Assembly (NCBI GenBank): GCA_020881915.1
Contig: JAJFPB010000010.1
Coordinates: 1,860,001-1,924,000 of the forward strand
Direction: 5' to 3'
Origin: Paramyrothecium sp. XJ0827
Lineage: Eukaryota > Ascomycota > Sordariomycetes > Hypocreales > Stachybotryaceae
DNA length: 64,000 nt
Shown here: piece by piece, positions 48,386 to 59,757 of the stretch
Layout: each line of letters opens with the position of its first letter
Numbering within the stretch: the first letter of the stretch is position 1
Program-made: the position numbers and the translations under genes
Notes under the pieces: model-generated
Told to the model about the DNA's origin: nothing
Database searches by the model: none
What the model saw: the letters and a program-made list of their open reading frames with translations, nothing else

Positions 48386-49307
48386 TCAAACCACAACCAC
48401 AAGACAAACCCAGCCATCCGGATACGCTGCATCCCTCATCAGCTCTTCCAGCGGCGCCTGGAAGGGTACGGGCGCACCATGCAGCAGCACGTTGGCCAGC
48501 ACCGGATCCCGGCTGCTCGGGAACAGCACGGGCATCACGTCCCGGAGGGCCTGGCCGAGCAGCCGGGGTTTCCGATCCGGCGTCGCGGCGGGAACGAGGC
48601 TCTGCACCACCCTGAAGGAGCCGGCCGCCTCGCCGCCGGCGGTTGACTTATCCCCGCCCACAGGCCCGGACGGGATGTAGACCCGCAGCGGGATGTGCTT
48701 CAGAGCGGTTGGGGCGTTGAGCAGGCGCGTGTTGATGCGGTTGAAGGCGGCGTAGTCGTTGTCAATAACGGCATGCCAGAGCTGAGTGGTGTGCTCCTTG
48801 GACATTTTCATGATTTGGTTTGCATTGCCGTTCCGGACGAAGTCGGCCTGTTTTCCTAGTCAGTCTGGCAAACTGGCTGGCCTACTGCGCTTGTGTTTTG
48901 TCCTTTCCATCAGAGCTTCCGGATACATAATTCCAGCTTCACTTGACTGACCTCCCAGGTAGGCAAGCTTGGGCACCGGAGCCCGATGTGTAACGTACCT
49001 CTTTCACGCAGTTGAGGAATGTATCAGCGATATCCCAGCTGACGCCATCGTTCACCGTGAGCCTCCACGGCAGGGTCGGCTGGTACAGGTCGACCAGGAG
49101 GCCGGCGACCAGGTTCCTCAGCTGCACGCCCTCGAAGTGAAAGCTCGAGCAGGTCGTGTTGAAGAAGGCCGACAGCCGGGGCAGGAGCAGCGACAGGTAG
49201 CTGAAGCGGGGGACGCTGGTGATGAAGGGAGTCGTGGGCGACTCCGGGTGCGTTATGACCAATGGGATACGAGCACTCCATAGGGTCTGCGGGATGGAGG
49301 CCGTCAT
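48386..49307 (-). CDS. atg5: Autophagy protein Atg5
   Basis: Two exons (48999-49307 and 48386-48847; 151-nt phase-0 intron) give 256 aa. The N-terminus has the Atg5 pattern (SIPQTLWSARIPLVITHP, then SYLSLLLPRLSAFF). The acceptor lysine for Atg12 is Lys102 in LNCVKE, aligned with yeast Lys149 and human Lys130, and lies just before the exon junction. Exon 2 continues ADFVRNGNANQIMKMSKEHT, then QLWHAVIDNDYAAFNRIN, and a C-terminal ubiquitin-like domain (HIPLRVYIP, then PVPFQAPLEELMRDAAYPDG and WVCLVVVV). The Atg12-Atg5-Atg16 complex promotes Atg8 lipidation on the phagophore. It converges on rad28. The intron is longer than others here, so an unseen extra exon cannot be fully excluded. Confidence 0.94.
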
Positions 49308-49986
49308 GGTGGCAGAGACATAATAATGGGCGGGGACTAAACGTGGATGAGTTCGTCTGATAACGAGCGCGATTGGTGAGGCAAACGTGGTGAGCGGGCA
49401 CGCAGTTGTCCGGTGTGTCCAGGGTAGGCGGATCCCTACTAAAACACTTGTAACGCACGCAACTCGTGATAATCACGACTTATGTAAGACAACCAACGTC
49501 ATACCTCGAGAGACAGTGGAAGGAAACTGTTTCTCCAAGAAATCGAAGTAGGCTCTCTGAAACCGAATTTAACATATGATGTGAATGATCTTTGGAATGG
49601 TGTTGATCTTGTCTTTCTTGGGCAACTCCAAGTCGTGGTCATTGCATCATCCTGCCATCATCTCAATGCAGGTGGTCAAATAGCGGGATTAACATCATTG
49701 AATCGGATGTTAGCGTAACTGTTCAGACTGTTTTTCGTCATGTCAACTACTCATTGGATGTATTTGATACTTCAACCAAATGTAACTAGAAGTTAAGGAG
49801 TTCTGAATTATATTATGGAGAGTGGAATTGGTTGAATATCACAGTTTGAGATTTAGAGAAGAGGAATTTGATAGTGCTCAAATTAAGCTTAGTTATATTG
49901 CAAATTAATCATTGATGCAGTGGGTACTAGTCGACAAATATGAAAAATCCAACTCGTTCCATCTCATAGCTCATAATGACATATTA
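49308..49986. other. AT-rich intergenic stretch
   Basis: atg5 upstream region merging into an AT-rich block (about 49500-49980), the 3' flank of the repetitive-protein gene. No gene seen. Confidence 0.5.
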
Positions 49987-51707
49987 TTACAGACCCCGGT
50001 GATCCTCCTGGTGGGAGATGCTGTGCCTGCTGGCTCGGTCGTGGTGGTGGTCATCGTGCTCGACAACGGGAGGACCAATGTGCTTCTGAAGGACTGAAGG
50101 AGGGACTTGTGCAGCGTCGGTAGGATCCTTGTGTGTGTGGTTCACCGGGTTACTAAAAATCGCCAAGATGTTAGAATCGACTGTTGCTAAGTCGCAACTA
50201 ACATGAGTTACGATCGGGAGTAGGTCTTGTCTCCACCGTACGTCTTGCTGCCGTCGAGGTCACTGTCCACGCGGGGATCGATCTTGTTCAGCATATCGCT
50301 CTTGTGAGGGCCGGCAGTGTTGGGTGCGGGGCCAGTGGCGTGGGTGCCAGTAGACCCGGTGAGACCGCTGGTGCCGGTGTGAGCACCGGTGTGGGTGCCA
50401 TGGGTGCCGGTGTGAGTGCCAGTAGAACCAGTGAGACCACTCGTGCCAGTGTGGGCACCAGTGTGAGTACCAGTGTGAGCACCGGTGGAACCGAAGTTGC
50501 CAACAGCGTTCCTGCCGCCGGCGGTGCCAGTGGTGCCACGGTTGTCAAGGTCAGAGTCGACGCGGGGGTCGGCGGCGTTGGCAACACGGCTGCTGTGGGG
50601 GCCGTGAGTGCCTTCGGGAGCACCGGAAGTGGAGGAACCAAGGTGAGTGGTGCCGTGAGTACCGTGGGTTCCCTGGCTGCCCGACAGGCCAGTGGGGTGG
50701 TTACCAGTGGTAGCCGAGGTGTTGGAGTTCAGGCCAAGGTTGCGGCTACCATCACGGTCCGAGTCGACGCGGGGGTCGGCCTTGTTAAGAAGGTCGGAGT
50801 TGTGGGGGCCGGCGGTGCGGTTGCCGCCAGTAGTGCCGGTGTGAGTACCGGTGTGAGTACCAGTAGTACCGGAAGACAGACCGTGAGTACCAGTGCTGCC
50901 GTAGGTGCCAGTAGTGGCAGTGCCGCTAGGGTTAGCACCCAGGTTGCGGCTGTGGTCACGGTCAGAGTCGACGCGAGGGTCGGCCTTGTTAAGTAGGTTG
51001 GAGTTGTGAGGACCGTCAGTGCGGTTAGCACCGGTAGTGCCGGTAGAGGAGTGCAGGCCAGTGGTGCCAGAGCTGCCATAGGTGCCAGTGGTAGCGGTAC
51101 CGCTGGGGTTGGCACCCAGGTTGCGGCTTCCATCGCGGTCAGAGTCGACGCGAGGGTCAACCTTGTTCAGGAGGTTGGAGTTGTGAGGGCCATCAGTGCG
51201 GTTGGCACCAGTGGTACCGGTGGAGCCGAAGCCAGTGCCGGCGGAGTGAGAAGTACCGGCGTGCGTGCCAGTAGCACCAGACAGGCCAGTGGTTCCGGTG
51301 TGAGCGCCGGTAGTAGAGTGGAGGCCAGTGGTGCCGGTGTGGCCGGTGGTGTTGTGAGTGCCGGTGGTAGCAGTACCGCTGGGGTTAGCGCCCAGGTTGC
51401 GGCTGTGATCACGGTCAGAGTCGACACGAGGGTCGGCCTTGTTCAGGGCATTGGAGTTGTGGGGTCCATCGGTGCGGGTGGCGGGGCCATCTGTGCCGCG
51501 GTTGTTGGATCCAATAGTGTAGTTGTTGCCAGCAGTGTAGGAACCATCGTGGGCACCAGCCGCGCGGTGATCGCGGTCAGAGTCGATGCGAGGGTCAGCA
51601 GCGTTGGCGGCGCGGGTGTTGTGGTGTCCGTGGGTGCCCTCAGGCTGAGAGGTGTGGTGAGAGTCGGGCTTGATAGCCTCCTTAACCTTCTCGATAAAGC
51701 CAGTCAT
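49987..51707 (-). CDS. Repetitive hydrophilin-like protein with DPRVDSD repeats
   Basis: Two exons (50212-51707 and 49987-50152; 59-nt phase-2 intron) give 553 aa. After MTGFIEKVKEAIKPD, which may form an amphipathic helix, the protein is almost wholly G, T, H, S, N, D, A. Seven copies of a core of type NKADPRVDSDRD occur, five of them preceded by GPHNSN- or GPHKSD-type sequence and separated by TG/TH-rich linkers. No Cys or Trp is present in exon 1. Exon 2 reads NPVNHTHKDPTDAAQVPPSV, then LQKHIGPPVVEHDDHHHDRA and ends ISHQEDHRGL, a His-rich end. No signal peptide, so cytosolic and intrinsically disordered. I recall similar proteins in ascomycetes annotated as cell-surface or stress proteins; desiccation or stress protection is an inference. 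The open frame starts upstream at 51887, but the first 60 codons look like leader. Confidence 0.82.
50250..51620 (-). repeat. Seven degenerate coding repeats (DPRVDSD units)
   Basis: Repeats of varying length (about 100-250 bp), each with a GTCCGAGTCGACGCG-like core on the + strand. They create a long antisense frame. Confidence 0.85.
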
Positions 51708-53924
51708 TGTTGCTAATTTTGTGGGTTGATTGAATGTGAGGTGTTGGGTATATGAGAGTGTAGAGTGGGATTTGGAGTAATTGTAATGAGTTGCTGTTGA
51801 GTGTTGATTGGGTATCTTATTGTTTGATGGAGATTTCGAAATGACTGTAGCTGGGAGCGCCGTCGACCTCTTATAGAAATCGAGCATCCAGATCCGATGG
51901 CAGTCAGATGGCGACTTTCTGGAAGTTCCCTTGACAGCAGGTTCCGTTTGAGCTAGGTACCGCGAGCTCGCGAAACAAGGAACTGCGAAGCTTCGCTCGG
52001 CAGATCAAGAGCGGGCCATGCATTCAGCCGTCGTCATAGTGCCCCATTGTGCAACGAACGAGGGTCCAGCAAAAGACCAGTGCAGAGCTTCTCTGCAGGG
52101 GACTGGGCTCGTAGAGCCGAATTCCGAGACCACCATGGCTGGGTAAACCTTGGATCCGGGACGATGCTTTGGGAAGGCTGGCCACGGTTGCCGTGTGGAG
52201 AGGTCAAGACTCTAAGCGTCATACCTCAATATGTGTGACGTTTGTGCTAGAGGTTGACAGGCGGCGCAAGGGCCTGGAACACGGGGCATCGTGTACCAAC
52301 TAGCAAGCATGTGGAGTGGCGGGCACTCAGACGAGCGCAACGGCGCCCCGGTAATATCGACGAATCCGCGGTGCTGGTTCTTGGCTGCGTGGGCGAAATG
52401 GGTCCATGGGTTGCGTGAGATGAGCTCAAGCGAATAGCCAAGAGGTGAAGTGAAGTCAAGTTCCCGAGTTATGCAAAGTCTATGACGCGCTGTGGGGTGT
52501 GGCTGTGGTGGCGCGGATCTGGGGTCTGCCCCCCCGATCAGCCCCGAGTTCCCTGCGGCTCCAATGTCCGACGCCACAACGGCTCCTCCTCGCCCACTTA
52601 TGCATCGACAACGTCTCCAGCCTGGCGTCATAAGCAAGAAGCCGCCACCTTGTGCATTTTCGATCTGAGGCTTGCGCGTACAAACATGGAAGACTCGTCA
52701 AACAGCACCCATTCGACTTGGCAACGATCTGCCGCTTGCAAACTCCATCTCGATCTAATGACATAGCCGGATCACTGCAATGGCCCCTTTCAACTAGTCC
52801 GACGCAATTAGACTTGCATATCGCACCTCTAAAAAGCCTGGCAGTCACGAGGTTGCAAACAAAGGGAAACAACTTAGTCCAGCACTACGAAGGTGTCAGA
52901 CAGGAATCCTCCTATTGGCTGAAATTGAAGAGCGGTTGGATCAACTATGACATCTTAGGTTTGAACCATACAAGATTCCTTCAAATCGCCAGATCGAGGG
53001 CAACGCCGGCTCTCGCCCATGACACCAGCCAATGGCTGGGCCTGGCCAAGGCATTCATGTTCTAGATTATGGCACCATCGTGTACTGTGCCATAGTACAG
53101 CTCTCGATGTTGGTCTCCATGCGGGAAAAATTGGGACAGACATTGCCTGCTTGTTTCAGGACCTTAATGTAGGGCTGCAATGACGCACACCGTCCCTATT
53201 CCATTGCCAAGAATACTGGAGCGGCTCACGGTGCAAGGTCACGTTAGAAACCTGCTTCTTTGTCTTTCGGAACAAACGCAGCGACAGAAAGGCAAGACGC
53301 CACGGCAATATGCGGCACAAACAACGATGCCCCGGTTTCCTCCACTTCCTTTTCTGAACCCCTGCTCCGTGGTCAGGCGGGTGATCCTGCCGACGAGACG
53401 GGGTCCCCGGTTGAGGCTCTTGACTAGGAGTGACGTCTGCCGTAGTCATTGTCGAATCTCATTACGGGCATACTCAACTCATGGAGCAACATAAGTCCGG
53501 GGTGCTAAAGGAACAAGGGTCACTCACATGCGAATTAATTTTTCCGAATCTTGACGATTGCTTTCCGCCAATGACTATATTGACCGCCTCAATGGCATGT
53601 GTGGATATTAGCTGTTGCTCTGCGGACTGCTTGTCCTGACAAAATGCGGTGAGGATTGGAGCAGTTTGGATCCTGCAGCTTTCTCGTATACCTGCAAAGG
53701 ATCGAAGCTCTTAACTCTACAAGGAAATCCTGCAGCACAACCGCTTTAGGTGGTACGAATGCCCGTATCTACATAACTCGGAAAGTCTAGCACTGCTGCT
53801 CTTGAAGCAGTGACACCAAAGACCTGCACCTACTCCCGTAGCTCGTATTGATGGTACTGTACTGGTGCTCAGACAAGAATAACCCAAGAAACACAACACG
53901 AGCGCTGTCTTGCTTGTCTTTTCT
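51708..53924. other. Intergenic, 2.2 kb
   Basis: Promoter side of the repetitive-protein gene followed by unassigned DNA. Overlapping short frames on both strands; none supported. Confidence 0.45.
51871..51875 (-). promoter_or_regulatory. Possible TATA box of the repetitive-protein gene
   Basis: CTATAAG on the - strand, about 165 bp upstream of the chosen ATG. Within a plausible range for a fungal core promoter with a 130-nt leader. Confidence 0.35.
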
Positions 53925-54398
53925 TTAGGAGCAAGTGCCCTTGAGAGTGTGGGCCTTCAGGTTCAACTTTCTGCAACTGGTCTTGTCCGCCCTTCCTGCC
54001 ACGAAGAGGATCTCAGCGCCGGTCTTGTTAGGACAAGCCCAGAAGTCAACACTGCCATCGCGAGCCAGCAAACGAGAGGTGCCCTTCTTCTCCAGAGTCC
54101 ATCGATCCCCACTCGGGGTAGGATCGAAGCATATGAACTGCCCCGAAGGATTTGTGAAACAGGCGTTGTTCCAGTCGTCGAGAAGAAGTTTGCTGTTGTT
54201 GTCGGTGCAGTACCACCCGTCCGGGAACGCGCTTTTGAAGTAGACGTCGCCATGGCGCCTGTCTTGCTGGAGGATTGTTCCGCTGATACTGTCCTGAAGG
54301 GCGAAGCAGCATTTACCCGCGGGGACAGGTTGAGCCTGGGGCATCGGAGAAGCGGCTGCTAAGCAGCACATTAGACTGAAGATGACCGGAAGGGCCAT
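53925..54398 (-). CDS. Small cysteine-rich secreted protein
   Basis: Single exon, 157 aa. A signal peptide is clear (MALPVIFSLMCCLAAASPMP). The mature part has eight cysteines: KCCF, GWYC, NNACF, QFICF, FWACP, TSCRK and the last KGTCS. Order and spacing (CC near the start, FWACP with a following N-glycosylation-type NKT, Cys near the end) resemble a common ascomycete family of secreted or wall proteins with ...FYACPTG...-like motifs. No transmembrane helix or GPI-like end. Secretion, wall association or an effector role are possible; the sequence does not decide. The preceding in-frame Met (54473) would put a non-signal leader ahead of the hydrophobic core, so I chose the inner Met. Confidence 0.8.
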   Translation of the reverse strand: MALPVIFSLMCCLAAASPMPQAQPVPAGKCCFALQDSISGTILQQDRRHGDVYFKSAFPDGWYCTDNNSKLLLDDWNNACFTNPSGQFICFDPTPSGDRWTLEKKGTSRLLARDGSVDFWACPNKTGAEILFVAGRADKTSCRKLNLKAHTLKGTCS

Positions 54399-55987
54399 TG
54401 TTGTGCTTGGGCTAATGGATGAATGTGAAGTGTGTAGGGTAACTAGCAAGAAAGGCGAGAGGGAACTTGTCAAGATCCTATTGAACTTGCTTCAGGGTAG
54501 CAACAGTGGTTTGTAGGGCTGCTAGAACAGAGATATGAACAGAAGATAACACAGCAAACACGATCCTGAATGGAAGAGCGAGAGTGCACGATGAATTGGG
54601 TAACGCTACAACTTTTATACTTGTTGCAGGGCAGAAGAATACTCACGATCGTTGCTTACAGGTTCACGGAAGGACGGGTTGTTGGCACAACTAGCCTCAG
54701 GGCAGAGGGGTGGTAAGGGGGAGCTGTGATCATCAAGTCGCATCTGTTGGTTCGCAGGGCTTGCGAGGTTGTGATTGTGATGGCATTCACATATACTTGA
54801 CCAACTCGAACCGGAAATGGAGAGACGGTCAAGGGCCAGAGAGGAAAGGTGGCGGCCAAATCATTAAGCGCCGTGGATGGGGGGGATATCACAGTGACAC
54901 AGTAGCGCATGTGACGAGGTGATGAGTCAGATTGTCCGTCTGTCCAGCCAGGATCAGCTGACAAGGGATGGAAAATGGTCGACCGAGAATAGTCTGTTCA
55001 TGAAAAGACGAAGCATCAAACAAGACCCCAAAAACATGCATGTTGGTTCATGCTGGCAGTTCTTTTATGGTGGCTTGAATACGCGTTTGGTGGGGATCCG
55101 ATGCAGGTGAAATGGCATCGTGCAGATTGCCAGGGGTTGAAGGGCCGGATCGGGCTTGCGGCTGGAAAGGCGGCCAACATAGGGCTTGTCGCTTGGATGC
55201 ACGATTGTTTCTCGACGCATCAGGCTTTTTCAGCATCACCAACATCAAGGACAGTCCGAGCACCGCATCCGAGCAATGCATGTGAGGCATGTTGCGAAGA
55301 CGCAGCAGAGTCCACTTCGCTGCGTTCCGCTGGGCCTCGGCCTTGGCCGAAGGAACTTGTCCATTTCCCTTCCTCTTTTAGTAAAAAAGCATCAGGAGAG
55401 AGATTACGAGAGATTACCTTATGAAAACAAACCAAATGAACTTGTTCCAAGTCACGTGCATCACACCCCGCCATAAGCCGTTCCTCCTCAAGATTGCGGT
55501 TTGGTGGATACTTTGACCGTTTTTAACTATCGCTCAATCGCTTGACTCTGTTGATTAAATTGATTGAATGACTGGTTGATTAGGCCAAGCCCATCAACCC
55601 CACAGTTGATATCTGCTACCCCTCCGGCGCCAACCCCGAGGCTGTAGAGGCTGCTGGACAACCAGTCCTGGGGACTAAGTTACCGTGCCGTTAAAAAATC
55701 CAACTACGAAGCTTACACCAGACCGTTGCGGCAACTCTAGAGGAACAGCCCAGCAGGAACTTCCAAACAGCTCTGAAGCCTGAGCCGTGGGGAGCTGTAT
55801 CGTTGAAACCCCGCCCCGGTTTGGTTGACTTCAATTTCGGCACTAGCGAGCTTCTCCAGCCGCGTTCGGAGCCGCCCGACGTCCCGGATCCTTGTCCACC
55901 CCACCTCCGGATTCAAAGTCCCCTACCGCCCGGTCTCCGAATTTCGACTCTGCTTCCTACAACACCCAAACCCATCCCCGCACCACC
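54399..55987. other. Intergenic, 1.6 kb
   Basis: Divergent promoters of the secreted-protein gene and the deaminase gene. A CCCC/CACC-rich leader precedes the deaminase ATG. No gene supported. Confidence 0.45.
54613..54619 (-). promoter_or_regulatory. Possible TATA box of the secreted-protein gene
   Basis: TATAAAA on the - strand, 215 bp upstream of the ATG. A longish leader would be implied. Confidence 0.4.
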
Positions 55988-57793
55988 ATGGCAATGTCAG
56001 AGGAGCTGTGGGAGGACCTCTCCCAGGAGATCCCTTCTGCTTCCGACCCCTTTATTCAGCAGTACCTCAGTGGCCGCACCAACCTGATTAACCAGGAGAA
56101 GACGACCAGGTCCGATGCGTCGTTCCGTGCAAACCTGTCCCCGATTGCTCGGCGGGCATGCGACATTGTCGACCGCATCAGGAACGAGGAGATGGAGACC
56201 GTTTGGACCCCCAAGGTCGAGGAGGACCTCGCCAAGTCGTCTGGCGAGACCATCTTCCCTGGCATGATGTTCAGACTGGCCAAGGACCGCATGGAGGGCA
56301 CCAAGCTGTGGGACATTGTCCGCCGCATGCCCAAGGGCTCTCTCCTGCACGCCCACATGGACGCAATGGTCAGCTTCGATTTCGTCCTTGAGGAACTCAT
56401 GGGCCTGCCCGGCATGCACATGGCCAGCGACATGAGCCTTGACACGCCGAGTGCGCGCGAAGATGCCTCTCTCAGCTTCCGCTACAGGGAGAAGGAGGTG
56501 ACCGAAGGTTCGGTCTGGGCGAAAGACTACCAGCCCGACACTTATCTCCGGCTTACAAAGGTGGCGGATGAATTTCCCGACGGTGGCAGGCCAGGCTTTC
56601 TGAAGTGGCTGAAGGGTCGCTGCACGCTCTCCGTGGAAGACAGCCAAGAGCAGCACCACGGCGTCGATGCCATCTGGGACAAGTTTGTCAAGTGCTTCCT
56701 TGTTGTCGCGACCATTACCCACTACGAGCCGATTTTCCGTACCTTCTTGCGTCGTCTGATGCACGACTTGAAGAGCGACGGCGTGAACTGGGCTGAGCTA
56801 CGGTACGTTTTCCTGCGCATCAGCGCCATACAAGTCCCTCCTCACTGACATCCGACCAGGATAACGTGGCCCCTGAACTACTGCCGCGACAGGCAAGAGG
56901 TCCCAGAGAAGGACTACGACCACATGTTCCAGGTCATTGAGGAGGAGACAGCCCGTTTCAAGGCCTCGCCGGAAGGCCAGGGCTTCTGGGGCCTCACCAT
57001 CATCTGGAGCGGCCTAAGGTCGTGGCCGACACGCAACATCATCGAGGACATGGATAACTGCATCACTACCAAGATGGCCTATCCCCACCTCATCGCAGGA
57101 TACGACCTGGTCGGGCCCGAGGACCTCGGCCGGCCTCTGTCGGATGTGCTGCCCGAACTATTCTGGTTCCGCAAGCAATGCGCGCAGGAAGGGGTGAACC
57201 TTCCATTCTTCTTCCACGCTGGCGAGACGCTCGGCGATGGCAACCATACCGACGGCAACCTGTACGACGCCATACTGCTCGGCACAAGGCGAATCGGCCA
57301 CGGCTTTAGTCTCTTCAAGCACCCGCTGCTCATCGACATGGTCAAGGAGAAGCGCATCCTCATCGAGTCCTGCCCCATCTCCAACGAGGTCCTCCGTCTC
57401 TGCAGCTCAATCACCGCCCACCCCCTCCCCGCCCTGCTCGCCCGCGGCGTGCCCTGCTCTCTGTGCAACGACGACCCCGCCATGATGGGCCACGACACGG
57501 CGGGCATGTCCCACGACTTCTGGCAGGCGCTCCAAGGCTGGGACAACCTGGGGCTCGCGGGCCTGGCCTCCCTGGCTGAGAACAGCGTCCGGTGGTCCGC
57601 GTTCGAGGATCAATCGCAGGCGGATTGGGTCAAGGGCATCAAGGAGGCGACGCTGGGCGGCGGGCTGAAGGCCCAGCGGATGAAGGAGTGGCAGGTGGAG
57701 TGGGAGAAGTTCTGTCTCTGGATAGTCACGGAATTCGGCGAGGCATACGGTACCGAGGGCAGCGGACAGGCCGAGGAGGTGCAGAAGGAATGA
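55988..57793 (+). CDS. ADGF/CECR1-type adenosine deaminase
   Basis: Two exons (55988-56802 and 56860-57793; 57-nt phase-2 intron) give 582 aa. Zinc-binding and catalytic motifs of the family are visible: His121 and His123 (KGSLLHAHMDAM), FFFHAGETLGDGN, RRIGHGFSLFKHP, a segment ending IESCPISNEVLRL, and SLCNDDPAMMGHDT. The arrangement matches the ADGF/CECR1 branch (about 500-600 aa) rather than the 350-aa cytosolic ADA. Animal members are secreted growth factors; here the N-terminus (MAMSEELWEDLSQEIPS) is not a signal peptide, so an intracellular enzyme is inferred. It should deaminate adenosine or a related purine. I took the ATG at 55988 since the 32 upstream in-frame residues are Pro-rich leader. 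Confidence 0.9.
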
Positions 57794-59757
57794 GATGGAG
57801 GGGGCCAATAATGTTTCAGGCATTGCATCACTCGGTTCGCTCAACGCCGAATCGTAGAGCATGGTTCGATGCTTCGTGATTGGATTGTGGGATTAGACTC
57901 AACTGAAACTCCGATACCAATAGATGCGTTTATGAGCAGGGACCGCAACGTGTTTGCCTGCTTTGAGCCAGCGGCGACACCCTCCACCACTTCCCCTGAC
58001 TTGACCAACTCGTTCACTATCAAGACTCCCTGCTGCTAGATTTGGCCACAGCACACGCCCCTTGTTGCCTGCTTTGCGACAAATTCTTGGCATGCAGCAG
58101 CAGCAAGATTGCCTGCATCAATGGACCCTTTCGCCGCTGCCCCCATCTTGTTTCATGACACACCTGTCTGGGGGTCGGGCATGCCGTAACGACACGCCAT
58201 TACAAGCTCTGTGACACAGATTATTGATCCTCAGAGCTGATCAGCCTGCATTCTATCCGTCTGTGATTCGCTTTTTATCGACGCTCCCTGTACAGCTGTG
58301 AATAGGCAAATGACTTGCCTGTGCCGCGGGACTTCATGCGGTGTGGTGGCACAAACCCGCCAATGACAATGACCACAGGCAAAGGGGTGTGCAAAGAAGG
58401 TGACCTGGAAGATGATGCCGGCGATTCCCGGGAGAATGCAACCTTTCTGCGTACGAGCTGGCCCTAACACCAACACTGCCGCTGGCAGCAGCTATCGTGA
58501 GGCTATCCAGTCTCCTATCCTATTTGGGTTGTTTATGGGAAACGCTGGACCAAACATCATCTTGTTTCCGCTTATTTGAAAGGGACGCTTTGGCGGCAAC
58601 CCGTTCTGCCCGCTATGACACGGCTGCCGACCTCATACACAATATTCTGTCAATGAAGGGGAGAGAAAGGCAAAGACGATGACGACCTATCTTGTCAAGC
58701 CTGAATTCCGCACTACTGTCATGACGATGCGCTGCTGCAAGACAAGTTATTGCCCCCATGTCAGAAGAATAATCACTTGCGCAAAGAATTGCAGGAGACA
58801 AGTAAAAACTGACATTCTTTTCATAGACAACCCAGCGAACAATGGCGGTGGGCTTGCTAAACATGATCTTCAGGAGTATATTATCAATGAAACAGTCTGC
58901 AACCCTGCCGTCCTGCTCCATGCTGAATCCTAGGATTCTGTGACGTGTTCGACCATTTACTCCCTGGCCAAGAGTTATTTTACAAACGCTTCGTCTCAAA
59001 GTTCCTTTTCAAGATAAAACAAGCCTAGTGGCGAAGAGGCTGTCTAAAAACAAACGCACGACACAACAACCAACATGGTAAACCAAAGAATCGCCCTATC
59101 GTACTGCCCCTTTTGGCAAGCCTCGAGTGATGCGCCTGCGCCGCAGCCAGCCCTACAAACAAAAGAAAGCCCCATCAGACCAACATGGTAAGATACATGA
59201 TAAGTTCAGACTGCACATGGCACACGAGCATCTGCAATCTCGCGCGCAGGAGGGTAGCAGTAGGATCAGCTTGTAGATAGGGCTGCGTTCTAGGAAGTTG
59301 GACCGAAGAAGCAAAGAAGAAAAAGTTCTCATAGGAATGGAACGAGGTGCAGAAGCGTCTTGAAACGGGCGGCCCGCCCTTCCCAAAACGGACGGAGGTT
59401 GGGGGCCGTCACATACATGCATTGGCCTTGATGAGACGCATGTGGCTGGGCGGCTTAGAGTACCCACGCTACGGGAGGGATCCGATGCACCTGCGGGAGG
59501 CTGCGATGCGCCGTGGGGGCCGTGACGGACACGGACTCTTTCAGGCGTGCAAGGACTATGAGCTGCATAGACGGCCAACACTGATTACGTGATGAGACAG
59601 AAGAAACACTACTGCCATGGCTGCTTACGTTGCAAGATAATGGACGTCTAGCGTACATATGTCTTTCGTCTTGATGAAAAAAGCTTCGTGCGTGTATCTC
59701 CGAAGTTGCAGAAAGTTGATATATGTGATACTGTACAAGACCCTCTCACAAGAGCGG
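57794..59757. other. Intergenic, 2 kb, convergent 3' flanks
   Basis: Between the deaminase stop and the stop of the NmrA-like gene. No supported gene; a few short frames only. Confidence 0.45.

Noticed and set aside
50304..50996. 230-codon + strand frame rich in Gly/Ser/Thr/Val
   Set aside because: Antisense shadow of the repetitive protein's coding repeats; composition mirrors the opposite strand.
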